This document shows positions 17,368 through 25,758 of a stretch of 64,000 nucleotides of DNA, piece by piece. Below the pieces are notes generated by a model, which saw only the letters and a program-made list of their open reading frames with translations, made no database searches and was not told the origin of the DNA. This stretch comes from DAOUJI01 sp965237875 (lineage in GTDB: Bacteria > Chloroflexota > Dehalococcoidia > Lucifugimonadales > JAGWBF01). Both the position numbers and the translations under genes were made by a program. Every line of letters begins with the position of its first letter. Position 1 is the stretch's first letter. The DNA is taken from the NCBI GenBank assembly GCA_965237875.1, contig CBDEGP010000002.1:1984001-2048000 (forward strand), written 5' to 3'.

Positions 17368-17396
17368 TTGACACCCTGACAGCCCCCGCATAAACT
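17368..17396 (+). promoter_or_regulatory. Sigma-70-type promoter for the alcohol dehydrogenase gene
   Basis: TTGACA at 17368-17373, 17-bp spacer, TAAACT at 17391-17396. The ATG at 17430 lies 33 bp downstream. Confidence 0.6.
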
Positions 17397-17429
17397 GCCA
17401 TCAGTCAACCCTTGTACTAGGAGTGAGTC

Positions 17430-18512
17430 ATGAAAGCTGCGGTGTTTCGAGGCGCCCACCAGCCGTTGAACATTGAAGAGGTGCTGCTGGACGAGCCCAC
17501 GCCCGACGAGGTCGTGGTGCGGGTTGCAGCCACCGGCGTGTGCCACAGCGACCTCCACTTCGTCGACGGCGTATGGCCAATGACTCCGCCGGTAATCCTG
17601 GGCCATGAAGGGGCCGGGCTGATAGAAGCGGTGGGCGACAACGTCACCTACGTGAAGCCGGGCGACCATATCATCATGTGCGGCTCCTGTTTCTGCGGCC
17701 AATGCAAACACTGCTTGCGAGGCAAGCCATATCTGTGCCTGGACCGGCCGGGAAGAGCCGCCGACGATCCGCCCAGGTACCGGCAGCCCGACGGCAGTCC
17801 TATGGGGCAAATGGCCGGGCTGTCCACCTTTGCCGAGCAGGTCCTGACCCACCAGAACAACGTGGTCAAGATTCCCGACGACATGCCGTTGGACCGCGCG
17901 GCCCTCATAAGCTGCGGGGTGACAACCGGGGTAGGCGCCGCGCTCAACACGGCGAAAGTCGGACCCGGATCGACGGTGGCAGTGTTCGGAGCGGGCGGAG
18001 TGGGCCTGTCGGCCATACAGGGGGCAAGGATTGGCGGCGCCTTGAGGGTAATCGCCGTCGACTTGGTTGAAGAGAAGTTGGGACGGGCCCTGGAGATGGG
18101 CGCCACGCACGTAGTGGACGCCTCGACAAGGGACCCCGTCGAGGCGATCGTGGAAATGACCGACGGCGGCGTTGACTACTCCTTCGAGTGCATCGGGAAC
18201 AAGAAGGCCGCTGAGCAGTGCTTCGAGGCCCTCGGACCCGGCGGCACGGCAACTATCGTCGGGATGATTCCCTACGGCCTCGACGTCGAGTTGGACGGCG
18301 CTTCCTTTCTAAGAGAGAAGAAGATACAGGGCTGCAGCATGGGCTCCAACAGGTTCAGGATTGACATGCTCACCTACATCGACTACTACCGCCAGGGCAA
18401 GCTGATGCTCGATGAAATGATCAGCAAACGCGGCCCCCTGGAAGACGTGAACGAGGCCTTTCGAGCGATGAAAGCCGGCGAGGTCGCCCGAACCATCCTC
18501 ACCTTCGACTAA
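17430..18512 (+). CDS. Zinc-dependent alcohol dehydrogenase (MDR superfamily)
   Basis: A 360-residue medium-chain dehydrogenase. It has the catalytic zinc ligands GVCHSDLHF (Cys near residue 38) and GHEGAG (His/Glu near 60), and a structural-zinc loop rich in Cys (CGSC, CGQC, C..GKPYLC, about residues 87-107). The nucleotide-binding VFGAGGVGLSAIQGARIGG lies near residue 190. The His-Asp-rich start and the FLREKKIQGCSMGSNRFR tail match the class III-like/NDMA-dependent subgroup. The substrate could be an aldehyde or alcohol from the neighbouring pathway. A CTAGGAGTGAG ribosome site precedes the ATG. Confidence 0.92.
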   Translation: MKAAVFRGAHQPLNIEEVLLDEPTPDEVVVRVAATGVCHSDLHFVDGVWPMTPPVILGHEGAGLIEAVGDNVTYVKPGDHIIMCGSCFCGQCKHCLRGKPYLCLDRPGRAADDPPRYRQPDGSPMGQMAGLSTFAEQVLTHQNNVVKIPDDMPLDRAALISCGVTTGVGAALNTAKVGPGSTVAVFGAGGVGLSAIQGARIGGALRVIAVDLVEEKLGRALEMGATHVVDASTRDPVEAIVEMTDGGVDYSFECIGNKKAAEQCFEALGPGGTATIVGMIPYGLDVELDGASFLREKKIQGCSMGSNRFRIDMLTYIDYYRQGKLMLDEMISKRGPLEDVNEAFRAMKAGEVARTILTFD

Positions 18513-18621
18513 GCCGCATTGCCCTTGGCCGCCCACGTTGCCCTTATCGGGGGGCCCCACACCGGAATCATTGGCTTCGGGGGCAGTCCACGGCTGCTCC
18601 ACACCAACCACGGGAGGCTGC

Positions 18622-19386
18622 ATGTCCACAGTCCATTATGAGAAGAAGGGCCACACTGCATACGTAAGATTGAACAGGCCGGACGCCCTGAACGCCATCA
18701 ACAACGAGATGCGCAGGGAGCTTGAGACTGTCTGGCACGACTTCAACGCCGACGATGACCTCTGGGTCGCCATCCTCACCGCCGAGGGAGACCGCGCCTT
18801 CTCCTCGGGGGCCGACCTCAGAGAGCGGGCGTACGTGTCGGGTGAGAGAGAGGACCCCCGCCCAATCCATACGCTGGGCCACGGCATAGACGTGTACAAA
18901 CCCATCGTCTGCGGGATACACGGCTATTGCTTGGCGGCGGGCCTTGACCTGGCGCTGGCGTGCGATATCCGCGTGGCGGCCGAGGACGCCAGCATAGGCA
19001 TGACCATGACCCGCTGGGGCGTTATGGCGGCCACCGGCGCCACCCAACTCCCACGGACTATCGGATGGACCAAGGCTATGGAGATGCTGCTGACGGCCGA
19101 GCGGATTACCGCTCAGGAGGCGTTGGACATCGGACTGATCAACAAAGTAGTACCCAGAGATGAGCTTATGGAGACCTGCGAGTCCTACGCCGCAACGATT
19201 ATGAAAAACTCCCCGACGGCGGTACGTCTCACCAAAGAGGCCGCGCAACGCGGCATCGACACGACAAAGGCGGCCAGTCTGGACATAGGCACCCAACTTC
19301 AGCAGATCAACCGCACCTCGGAGGACGCCGGGGAAGGCCCCAAAGCCTTCGCAGAGAAACGCCAGCCCGAGTGGAAGGGGCGATAA
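18622..19386 (+). CDS. Enoyl-CoA hydratase/isomerase (crotonase) family protein
   Basis: A 254-residue crotonase fold. The first oxyanion-hole motif (AFSSGADLRERA) and the second (IHGYCLAAGLDLALACDIRVA) are present. The two catalytic glutamates of classical enoyl-CoA hydratase are not seen: the first position reads AAGLDL, and the second region reads ASIGMTMTRWGVM. So the chemistry may be other than simple hydration (isomerase, hydrolase or lyase). ATG 18622 is preceded by GGGAGG; an in-frame ATG at 18538 has no ribosome site and would add unrelated residues. It lies about 110 bp after the alcohol dehydrogenase. Confidence 0.88.
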   Translation: MSTVHYEKKGHTAYVRLNRPDALNAINNEMRRELETVWHDFNADDDLWVAILTAEGDRAFSSGADLRERAYVSGEREDPRPIHTLGHGIDVYKPIVCGIHGYCLAAGLDLALACDIRVAAEDASIGMTMTRWGVMAATGATQLPRTIGWTKAMEMLLTAERITAQEALDIGLINKVVPRDELMETCESYAATIMKNSPTAVRLTKEAAQRGIDTTKAASLDIGTQLQQINRTSEDAGEGPKAFAEKRQPEWKGR

Positions 19387-19438
19387 CCCCTCCGGGGAGT
19401 TCACAGGGGCGGTCACGCCGGTCTGAAAGACCGGACTT

Positions 19439-19451
19439 TCGAAACGACTCC
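19439..19451 (+). repeat. 13-bp direct repeat, left copy
   Basis: TCGAAACGACTCC here and again at 21210-21222. Adjacent sequence is also related between the two flanks: GCAGGCTGC, and a GCGACCACGCCGTAATGG-like stretch. The two copies bracket the PT-repeat lipoprotein gene. Confidence 0.6.
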
Positions 19452-19700
19452 CAGCAGGCTGCGGGGAAATAAGTCTACGGTATAGGATGCGACCACGCCG
19501 TAATGGAAGTGGTTGGCTCATCAGAGAAAGACGCTGCCCCAGGCTCCGATGCCGGCGTTCGTGTCTTTGGAGGAGCGCCCCTTTTGCAAACGGCTTTACG
19601 GTCTTTTGCAAGGGGAACCGTGCTATTCATTGGGAACTTTTTGCGGACCTGATACGTCATCATTAGGAAAGTGAGGAACCGCATATACCGAGGAGAGACG

Positions 19701-21113
19701 ATGAAGCTCGAACAGGCGCTGTTCCTGGTGTTTGCGGTGGTGTCCGTAGCCTGCTCGTCCTCCACCAGCTCTGTGCCCACGGCCACACCCAGTGTCGTCC
19801 CCACCCCTACAGCCACACCCGGTGTCGTCGCCACCCCCACGGCCACGCCCAGTGTCGTCGCCACCCCCACGGCCACGCCCAGTGTCGTCGCCACCCCTAC
19901 AGCTACACCCAGTGTCGTCGCCACCCCTACAGCTACACCCAGTGTCGTCGCCACCCCTACAGCTACACCCAGTGTCGTCGCCACCCCCACGGCCACGCCC
20001 AGTGTCGTCGCCACCCCCACGGCCAGACACGGCGTTGTGACCACCCCTACGGCCAGCCCCGGCGTTGTGGCCATCCCTACGGCCAGCCCCGATGCAGCGT
20101 CCACGGACCCTATCGTCATAGTCGAGTTCCCGGCTTGGGTCGAAGAATCCCCAAAGATGGCGCAGCACATTGCAACTTCGGACGTAATAGCCAAGGCCAA
20201 GTTCGTGTCGCTTGACTCCACGACAAAGAGACACGATTCCTGGGGCTACGTAGCCGAACTGATCTACAAGTTCGAGGTCGTCCAGTATCTGAAAGGGGAC
20301 GGCGCCGATGAACTGGTCGTCCGCATGAGCAGCGGACCAAAGTACATCGCGTTCCCAGACTGGCTCGACACAAGGACGGAGAGCGAGGCCCTCGAACTTG
20401 CCCAAAGCTGGTTAGGTCGTAGCATAAACATCGTCGGCAACAAGCGGGATGCGATACTCCTTGTGGGTCGGTCGGGCGAGGGAGAGGACTACTACTTCAG
20501 GAGCTCCGACGATGGCGAAGGCCGCGGCGGTTATCCGACCATCGGTGAAACGTGGCTGGCTGAGGACAAGGCTTCAATGTACCGGCACCAATTCACTGAC
20601 AAGAAATCCGCAACGATTTCCCTTTCCGACCTCAATGCCCGCATCGAGGACATGCGCCCCCTTATGGAAGGGGATTACGCCCCCTGCGTAGCTATGGCGT
20701 TGTATTATAGGACGCGGGTTAGAGACCAGCTTCTCGGCGTTTACCGTGAATTGACCCTGGGCGGGTATAGAGAGCCGGAGGCTTTCCCCCAGTACATGGC
20801 GGTGTTGGATTCAGAAGCGCCCGCATCTGCCACGGTGTTCAGATTCCAAAGACCGCCTTACCGGTCGCCCCGCTTCAGCGACTATTGGTTGGATGGAACG
20901 GACAAAGACCTGTTTGCCATTGATGCTTATGCCGATGCCACGTACTCCTACGAAGGCTTGCGCACGGCCCCCGTCCTTCCTCAGGGAGAATACAGCGTCC
21001 ACTACAGCCAATTCCACCGGTCCTTACCCTGCGATGAACCGTTCCCTTACTATGGCGAGGCTTGGCGGAACACGGATACCACGGAATGGGTCGTAAACGT
21101 GACCGCTCCATAG
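19701..21113 (+). CDS. Hypothetical lipoprotein with Pro-Thr repeat linker
   Basis: A 470-residue protein. It opens with a lipoprotein signal (Lys-containing start, hydrophobic core, VSVAC lipobox with Cys near residue 18). About ten units of a Thr/Pro/Val decapeptide (TPTATPSVVA) follow, spanning residues about 27-125, and then a globular domain of about 340 residues I do not recognise. The linker would hold the domain away from the membrane. A GAGGAGAG ribosome site precedes the ATG at 19701. It is the only gene between the two direct repeats at 19439 and 21210, so it may be an acquired cassette. No function can be assigned. Confidence 0.85.
   Translation: MKLEQALFLVFAVVSVACSSSTSSVPTATPSVVPTPTATPGVVATPTATPSVVATPTATPSVVATPTATPSVVATPTATPSVVATPTATPSVVATPTATPSVVATPTARHGVVTTPTASPGVVAIPTASPDAASTDPIVIVEFPAWVEESPKMAQHIATSDVIAKAKFVSLDSTTKRHDSWGYVAELIYKFEVVQYLKGDGADELVVRMSSGPKYIAFPDWLDTRTESEALELAQSWLGRSINIVGNKRDAILLVGRSGEGEDYYFRSSDDGEGRGGYPTIGETWLAEDKASMYRHQFTDKKSATISLSDLNARIEDMRPLMEGDYAPCVAMALYYRTRVRDQLLGVYRELTLGGYREPEAFPQYMAVLDSEAPASATVFRFQRPPYRSPRFSDYWLDGTDKDLFAIDAYADATYSYEGLRTAPVLPQGEYSVHYSQFHRSLPCDEPFPYYGEAWRNTDTTEWVVNVTAP
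19777..20099 (+). repeat. In-frame 30-bp tandem repeats in the lipoprotein linker
   Basis: About ten copies of a 30-bp unit encoding TPTATPSVVA. Two subtypes alternate (CCCACGGCCACG and CCTACAGCTACA), which shows block duplication. The last three units are diverged. A slippage-prone repeat of variable length is expected among strains. Confidence 0.9.
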
Positions 21114-21209
21114 CAAGCCTCCGAAAACCGAGCCTGTGAGGTAGGGTACGACCATGTCGTCACGTCGTAATGGGCGTGGACGGCCCATCGGCAGGCTGCA
21201 GCCGCACTC

Positions 21210-21222
21210 TCGAAACGACTCC
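21210..21222 (+). repeat. 13-bp direct repeat, right copy
   Basis: Second copy of the sequence at 19439-19451. It reaches the stop codon of the minus-strand 73-residue gene. Confidence 0.6.
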
Positions 21223-21443
21223 TAGTCTTTGAGGGGTATGTTTCCCCAGGTGACCGATTCGGCGTCGGCCAACAAGGACTTCTCCTTGACCAACTCCCTT
21301 ATGCTGACCAGCGTGGCGTTCACCTCGGAGGTCAAATAGACCCAGTCGGGCTCTTCGGGAATCCAGTAGGGGGAGTTGATTCTGACCACTTTCTTTTCTT
21401 CGGCGTTGAGGTAGATGCCGAACTTCGATGCGCTCTCCAGCAC
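21222..21443 (-). CDS. Small hypothetical protein (73 aa)
   Basis: A 73-residue acidic/mixed protein, not recognised. It has no signal peptide or membrane segment. Its credibility comes from a perfect AGGAGG spaced 7 bases before the GTG start and from the normal residue composition, with Trp and Tyr in the middle. It ends in NIPLKD. It lies 42 bp downstream of plsC on the same strand and may be co-transcribed with cmk-plsC. Confidence 0.65.
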   Translation of the reverse strand: MLESASKFGIYLNAEEKKVVRINSPYWIPEEPDWVYLTSEVNATLVSIRELVKEKSLLADAESVTWGNIPLKD

Positions 21444-21485
21444 GTTAGCGCCTCCTGATATATCTCGAAATAGACAGCCGACGCC

Positions 21486-22163
21486 TTATCGGCCGGGTCC
21501 GGGGCCGGCCGCCCGGCTGGCCTCAGCGTCTATAGAGTAATACCCACGGGACTCGTTGGGCAACAAGGCGGCCACCCTGGACATAATCATATCGGACATC
21601 CCCTCCAGCACGGACTTGGGTGGGCGGCCTTCGATGACCGGAAGGCTGAAGGGCGAGCCTATCCGCACCCGGACGCTGCACAGAGGAAAGGGGATTCGGA
21701 AATAGGATTTGATGTTCTCCGTGCCGGTGATTGCCACAGGCAATATGGGAGCCTGGGTGCGGGCCGCTATATAGGCCACTCCTACTTGAGCCCGGTTCAA
21801 AACGCCGTCCCTGCTCCTGGCGCCCTCGGGGAAGACCGCCAGAGCGTTGTCCCTCTCGAGCAATCTAATGCAGGTCCGTATCGCCTGCAGGTCCGCTCCG
21901 TCCCGGTCCACTGGGTGAACATTGACGGTCCTAAGAAGATGCCCGAACAGGGGGTTTTTGAACAGGTTTCGCTTTGCAAGGAAATGGATCTCCCGGGGAA
22001 CGGCGGCAACCAGATAGCAGGGGTCGGCATTGCTCCTATGGTTCATCGCCACGATCAGGGGTCCTTTGGGCGGCACAGCCTCTTTCCCCTCTACGTGGAA
22101 ACGTCCCAAAGTGGGGAAATCAAGCTTCGCAGCTGTTGTCCCCAACCTATACAGAAAACCCAT
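21486..22163 (-). CDS. plsC: 1-acyl-sn-glycerol-3-phosphate acyltransferase (PlsC family)
   Basis: A 225-residue membrane-associated acyltransferase of phospholipid synthesis. It transfers an acyl group to lysophosphatidic acid. The catalytic NHRSNAD motif (HX4D, His42 and Asp47) and the FPEGARSRDG substrate-binding motif (about residues 115-124) are both intact. The start ATG is 1 bp downstream of the cmk stop, so translation is likely coupled. The cmk-plsC pair is common in Gram-positive and Chloroflexota genomes. Confidence 0.93.
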   Translation of the reverse strand: MGFLYRLGTTAAKLDFPTLGRFHVEGKEAVPPKGPLIVAMNHRSNADPCYLVAAVPREIHFLAKRNLFKNPLFGHLLRTVNVHPVDRDGADLQAIRTCIRLLERDNALAVFPEGARSRDGVLNRAQVGVAYIAARTQAPILPVAITGTENIKSYFRIPFPLCSVRVRIGSPFSLPVIEGRPPKSVLEGMSDMIMSRVAALLPNESRGYYSIDAEASRAAGPGPGR

Positions 22164-22164
22164 G

Positions 22165-22839
22165 CTACCTTCCCACCAGGACCATTATCCGTTCTATGAC
22201 CTCATTCACGGGCATTCCGTCGGTGATCAGCCTGACTGAATCGTCAGCAGCCGTCAGCGGGGAATTGGCCCTGTTCGAGTCCAACTCGTCCCTGGCGGCC
22301 AAATCGTCCCGTATCTGCTGGTAGCTCGGGACGGCGCTCTGACCGGCGGCTTTGCGCCTCATTTCCAGGTGGCGCCGCCTGGCCCTCTCGGCGGGAGTCG
22401 CCGTAAGGTATATCTTCAAGTCGGCGTCGGGAAGCACAATCGTGCCGATGTCCCGGCCCACCATGACGATGGCTCCCCCTTGGGCGATTCTCTGCTGCTG
22501 CTCCACCAGCGCATCCCGCACACCCTTGACCTTGGAGACGTGGGAGACGGCTTGGTCCACCTCAGGGGTCCTGAGCTGTTCGAGAAGCGGCTCTCCATCG
22601 GCGGCGATGCCACCGTCATCCGAGCCGCTTGGGTCGAGGGCCGCTCCACGGGCGACGCCGGTCAACCCCTGCTCATCGTCGGGAGCGATGCCGGCTCGGA
22701 GGCCGAGGTGCGTGACCGCGCGGTACATTATGCCGGTGTCGAGGAAGCGGTAACCCAGATGCTGCGCCAGCAGCCGACCCACTGTGGTCTTTCCCGAAGC
22801 TACGGGGCCGTCTATGGCGATAATGGAAGGAATAGGCAC
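22165..22839 (-). CDS. cmk: Cytidylate kinase
   Basis: Phosphorylates CMP and dCMP with ATP. The protein is 224 residues from the GTG at 22839, which is the normal family size. It opens PIPSIIAIDGPVASGKTTVG, with the P-loop at about residues 11-18. It then shows the LDTGIMYRAVTHLGL CMP-binding segment, VVGRDIGT-like MVGRDIGTIVLPDADLK, and the RRxxE-type ARRRHLEMR lid. A longer reading frame extends 91 codons upstream, but it has no family similarity and overlaps the divergent gene, so I reject it. No Shine-Dalgarno is visible before the GTG. Confidence 0.93.
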   Translation of the reverse strand: MPIPSIIAIDGPVASGKTTVGRLLAQHLGYRFLDTGIMYRAVTHLGLRAGIAPDDEQGLTGVARGAALDPSGSDDGGIAADGEPLLEQLRTPEVDQAVSHVSKVKGVRDALVEQQQRIAQGGAIVMVGRDIGTIVLPDADLKIYLTATPAERARRRHLEMRRKAAGQSAVPSYQQIRDDLAARDELDSNRANSPLTAADDSVRLITDGMPVNEVIERIMVLVGR

Positions 22840-22888
22840 GGACAGCAGCGACGAAAGGAGTCTCAGGTTACGCCCCAGGCTGGCGGGT

Positions 22889-22898
22889 AGTATATAGT
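22889..22898. promoter_or_regulatory. Overlapping divergent minus-10 elements
   Basis: TATAGT at 22893-22898 reads towards the PAP2 gene. TATACT (minus strand, 22894-22889) reads towards cmk. The two overlap, so only one may be used at a time. Minus-35 boxes are weak. Confidence 0.35.
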
Positions 22899-22920
22899 AC
22901 CTAGTCTGGGCTGCACAACT

Positions 22921-23601
22921 ATGCGAAACCTCCTTCGACTTGGTCCCAAGGGCGCTTTGCTGGCGGCCGTGCTTGCCGCTGCGGCGGCGCTGTGCAGCAT
23001 GGCGGCTGTCATCGAGAGCTTCCCCGGCGAAAACGCCGCCATCACCGGGTTCCAGGAGCTCCGCAGCGGGCCCCTGGACAGGGCGGCGCTCATCGCCTCC
23101 GCCTCGTCTCACTACATCGTTTCACTGGCAGCTGTGGCCGCCGTCATATCGCTCTTTGTCCTGGCAAGAAGGCGCACGGACGCCCTGATCACGTTCATGG
23201 TCCTTATCGTCGAGGGGCTTGGCCTGGCGGTCAAAGTGTTGGTGGGGCGGGAACGGCCCATGCACTCCATCCTTGAAAACACCCCCGATAACCCGTCTTT
23301 CCCCAGCGGCCACGCGCTCCATGCAATGGTGTTCTTCGGGCTTCTCCTGGTCCTGGCGCCAACCTTCATTGGGTCACCAAGGAAAGCGCTGTTTATTAGG
23401 GCTGTTCTGTCGCTGCTTATCCTGGCCTGCGGAGCTTCCAGGGTCTACCTGGGCGTCCACTGGCCGGCGGATGTCTTTGGAGGGTTCGTGTTGGGGGGCC
23501 TGGGCTTGGCTGGGCTGCTTCTTATGAGAAAGAGGCTCTTGGCCCGTGAAGTCGGCGGGTCCCGGCAGGCGGAGCGAGCTCGGCGTGAAAAACGCCGCTA
23601 A
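22921..23601 (+). CDS. PAP2-superfamily membrane phosphatase
   Basis: A 226-residue integral membrane phosphatase. It has all three PAP2 motifs: KVLVGRERP (about residues 105-113), PSGH (about 125-128) and SRVYLGVHWPAD with the catalytic His and Asp (about 172-183). It has about six membrane segments. Likely substrates are undecaprenyl pyrophosphate or phosphatidic acid. No strong ribosome site is seen before the ATG, so the mRNA leader may be short. It is divergent from cmk. Confidence 0.92.
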   Translation: MRNLLRLGPKGALLAAVLAAAAALCSMAAVIESFPGENAAITGFQELRSGPLDRAALIASASSHYIVSLAAVAAVISLFVLARRRTDALITFMVLIVEGLGLAVKVLVGRERPMHSILENTPDNPSFPSGHALHAMVFFGLLLVLAPTFIGSPRKALFIRAVLSLLILACGASRVYLGVHWPADVFGGFVLGGLGLAGLLLMRKRLLAREVGGSRQAERARREKRR

Positions 23602-23707
23602 CTTGCCAGGGGTCCACGAAGCGTCACCCGCCTGCCATTGCTAAACTTTAGGCTGTAGTTGGGCTGAATCCACCTTAGCTTGGGGTTTCAGGCATGACGA
23701 GGAAACG

Positions 23708-24196
23708 ATGAACTGGCTCGATGCAGCAATACTGGTGGTTGGGGGAGTCCTGGCTGTGGTGGGCATGCGAATGGGCGCCCTCCACATCGCCGCCATAGCC
23801 GTGGGTTCCCTGGCCGGACTTGCCCTGGCAAGCAGGCTCCAAGGCAAGGTGGCCCCCCTCTTCGAGAACTTCACCGACAGCGAAAACGGGCCGGAGATAG
23901 CCGCCTTGGTGGTCATATTCCTGGTCGTCATGATAGGGGTGTTTCTGGCCGCAAATCTGCTCAAGGGCGTTTTCAATAAGGTCTCCCTGGGCTGGGTGGA
24001 CAAAGTCGCGGGAATAGGGTTCGGTGTGATACTCGCATTCGCCATAGGCTCAACGATCCTGTCTTCCGTCCAGGACTATCCCATTCTCGGTTTGGAGGAC
24101 ACCATAGACGAGTCCGCCCTAGGTACGTTTCTGGCGGACAATTTCGACGTTGTCCTCCGGGGACTGAGAGTGGTGCCCAAAGACCTGGGGGGCTAG
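23708..24196 (+). CDS. CvpA family membrane protein
   Basis: A 162-residue protein with four membrane segments and the CvpA pattern: an N-terminal NWLDAAILVVGGVLAVVGMRMG start and the GWVDKVAGIGFGVILAF segment near residues 97-113. CvpA proteins are linked to colicin V production in E. coli and to envelope homeostasis; the exact role is unclear. GAGGAAACG lies before the ATG. Confidence 0.85.
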   Translation: MNWLDAAILVVGGVLAVVGMRMGALHIAAIAVGSLAGLALASRLQGKVAPLFENFTDSENGPEIAALVVIFLVVMIGVFLAANLLKGVFNKVSLGWVDKVAGIGFGVILAFAIGSTILSSVQDYPILGLEDTIDESALGTFLADNFDVVLRGLRVVPKDLGG

Positions 24197-24217
24197 CCCC
24201 GGCTCTACTGGGGCCGC

Positions 24218-24559
24218 CTACTCTTCTATGGGGACAACCACCGAAATGGAGACGCCCCTGGAGCCGCTGCGGTGCCCCTCGCCGGTCAGGTCTTCGGCCA
24301 GAAGGATGTCCCCTCCGTGGAACTCCCGCAGCTTTCCGTCTCCGCTTCCCAACACCTGAAAGCCGCCCTCCAGGCTGATTACGAATTGGCGCCGTTCAGC
24401 ATTATGCCACTCACCCAGGTCCACGTGGCCTCCCCTGCGGATGGAAATCTCCGCTCCCGGCTTCAGGGAGAAGGTTTTTGCCTCTCCCAGGGGAAGCTCT
24501 ATCTCCTCGAAGTGGGTCTTGCCGTCGTCGCCCGTATACATCCGAACAAACATATACAT
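24218..24559 (-). CDS. Cupin-like protein
   Basis: A 113-residue single-domain small barrel. It shows a cupin-like GEWHNAERRQFVISLEGGFQV segment (His near residue 52, Arg/Gln) and a second motif with HGGDILLAEDLTGEGH (His near 81 and 96). Metal-binding His residues fit a small metal-dependent enzyme or sensor. It lies 109 bp after the enolase-superfamily gene, with a palindromic repeat between, so it may belong to the same minus-strand cluster. Substrate unknown. Confidence 0.75.
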   Translation of the reverse strand: MYMFVRMYTGDDGKTHFEEIELPLGEAKTFSLKPGAEISIRRGGHVDLGEWHNAERRQFVISLEGGFQVLGSGDGKLREFHGGDILLAEDLTGEGHRSGSRGVSISVVVPIEE

Positions 24560-24617
24560 ATTCCCTTTCCTGGAAAATAGACGCCATCGCGAGGAACGGT
24601 CGATTCGGCGGGGCGTC

Positions 24618-24644
24618 GTAGGGACGACCGGCGGTCGTCCCTAC
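24618..24644. repeat. Palindromic repeat with 11-bp stem
   Basis: GTAGGGACGAC at 24618-24628 pairs perfectly with 24634-24644 across CGGCG. The GTAGGGACGACC hairpin is of the REP-like kind dispersed in many bacterial genomes. It falls in the gap between the enolase-superfamily gene and the cupin gene. Confidence 0.75.
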
Positions 24645-24668
24645 CCCATCCGTCCAGATATGCAGGGT

Positions 24669-25754
24669 CTACTCAATCACCAGCGTCGCCAGGGCTTTTT
24701 CGCTTAGCTCCAGGCCGAATCCAGGCTTGTCGGGGGCGACAAGCCTGCCATCTATGATTTCGGGCGTTTCCTCGTAGAACCCCAAGGTCCAGGGCATGTA
24801 TTCCACCGTCAGGCCGTTGGGGATTGCGCAGATCGTATGCACCTGGTACTCCGGGATGAGGTGGCTGACCACGGGGAGGTTGAAGGCTTCAGCCATTCCC
24901 GCCGCTTTCATAAACTGGGTCACGCCCCCCACGCGGACCAGATCCACCATCACGATGTCGATGGACCTGTGCTCCAGCATGTGCCTGAAGGGCCTGATGC
25001 CGTATACATACTCTCCCGCTGCAATAGGGGTGGTCAGAGCGTCGGCCACCCTGGCGAAACCCTGGTAGTCGTCGTGGGCAACCACGTCCTCCAGCCAGAA
25101 GAGATGGTAGTCTTCAATCCGCCGGCCGATGTCGATGGCCTGGTTTACGCTCCATAGCTGGTTGACGTCGCACATGAGGTCGATGTCGTCTCCGATAGCT
25201 TCCCTCAGTACGCGGATGCGCTCGACTTCCCTGGCCACCGTCGGCTCGGCCCCCAGTTGGGTCTTCATCTGTTTGAACCCCATGGATGCCAGCCTGGGTC
25301 CGGCTTCCGCCAGATAGTCCACGTCGAAGGGCCTTCCCAGAGCGCCGCTGGCATAGGTGGGCGCGCGGTCCCGGTAGCCGCCCAGCAGCTTGTACACGGG
25401 CTGGTTGAGCGCTTTGCCCTTGATGTCCCAGAGGGCTATGTCGATGGCCGAGAGCGCCAGGGTGAAGATGCCTGCCGGTCCCGAGCCGCTGCCCGAGTCC
25501 CGCAGCTTGCCGGTCACCGCCTCGGGACACATGGGGTCTTCTCCGATGACCAGCTCGGCCATGATGTCCACGGCAGTCTTGAGAGCGGGCGTGAGCTTCC
25601 AACCGAAGAAGGAGATGCCCAAGCCCCGTATCCCCTCATCCGTGCTTAGCTCCAGGGAGACGTACTCCCGTATGCCTCCGGGGTCCTTGCCTACGATAAG
25701 AGGGTTTTCCTCAGGCGCCCTGAGCGCCCTGGTCTTCGCGCCGGTAATCTTCAT
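24669..25754 (-). CDS. Enolase-superfamily enzyme (mandelate racemase/muconate lactonizing type)
   Basis: A 361-residue TIM-barrel enzyme that takes a proton from a carbon next to a carboxylate. The metal ligands are present in DVNQ (about residue 199), LEDV (about 225) and AGEY (about 251). The Lys motif MKTQ (about 171) and the His of VVSHLIPEYQ (about 301) are the likely acid-base pair. Dehydratase and racemase activities are possible; sugar-acid dehydratase is a common one. Its ATG lies 4 bp downstream of the NHL gene stop, so they are co-transcribed. Substrate is not predictable from sequence alone. Confidence 0.92.
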   Translation of the reverse strand: MKITGAKTRALRAPEENPLIVGKDPGGIREYVSLELSTDEGIRGLGISFFGWKLTPALKTAVDIMAELVIGEDPMCPEAVTGKLRDSGSGSGPAGIFTLALSAIDIALWDIKGKALNQPVYKLLGGYRDRAPTYASGALGRPFDVDYLAEAGPRLASMGFKQMKTQLGAEPTVAREVERIRVLREAIGDDIDLMCDVNQLWSVNQAIDIGRRIEDYHLFWLEDVVAHDDYQGFARVADALTTPIAAGEYVYGIRPFRHMLEHRSIDIVMVDLVRVGGVTQFMKAAGMAEAFNLPVVSHLIPEYQVHTICAIPNGLTVEYMPWTLGFYEETPEIIDGRLVAPDKPGFGLELSEKALATLVIE

Positions 25755-25758
25755 GGCC

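Noticed and set aside
19777..20099. 30-bp repeats that suggested a CRISPR-type array
   Set aside because: Units touch each other without spacers and encode a Pro-Thr linker in frame.
22840..23112. 91-codon N-terminal extension of the cmk frame
   Set aside because: It overlaps the divergent PAP2 gene, has no family similarity, and cmk is full-length from GTG 22839.
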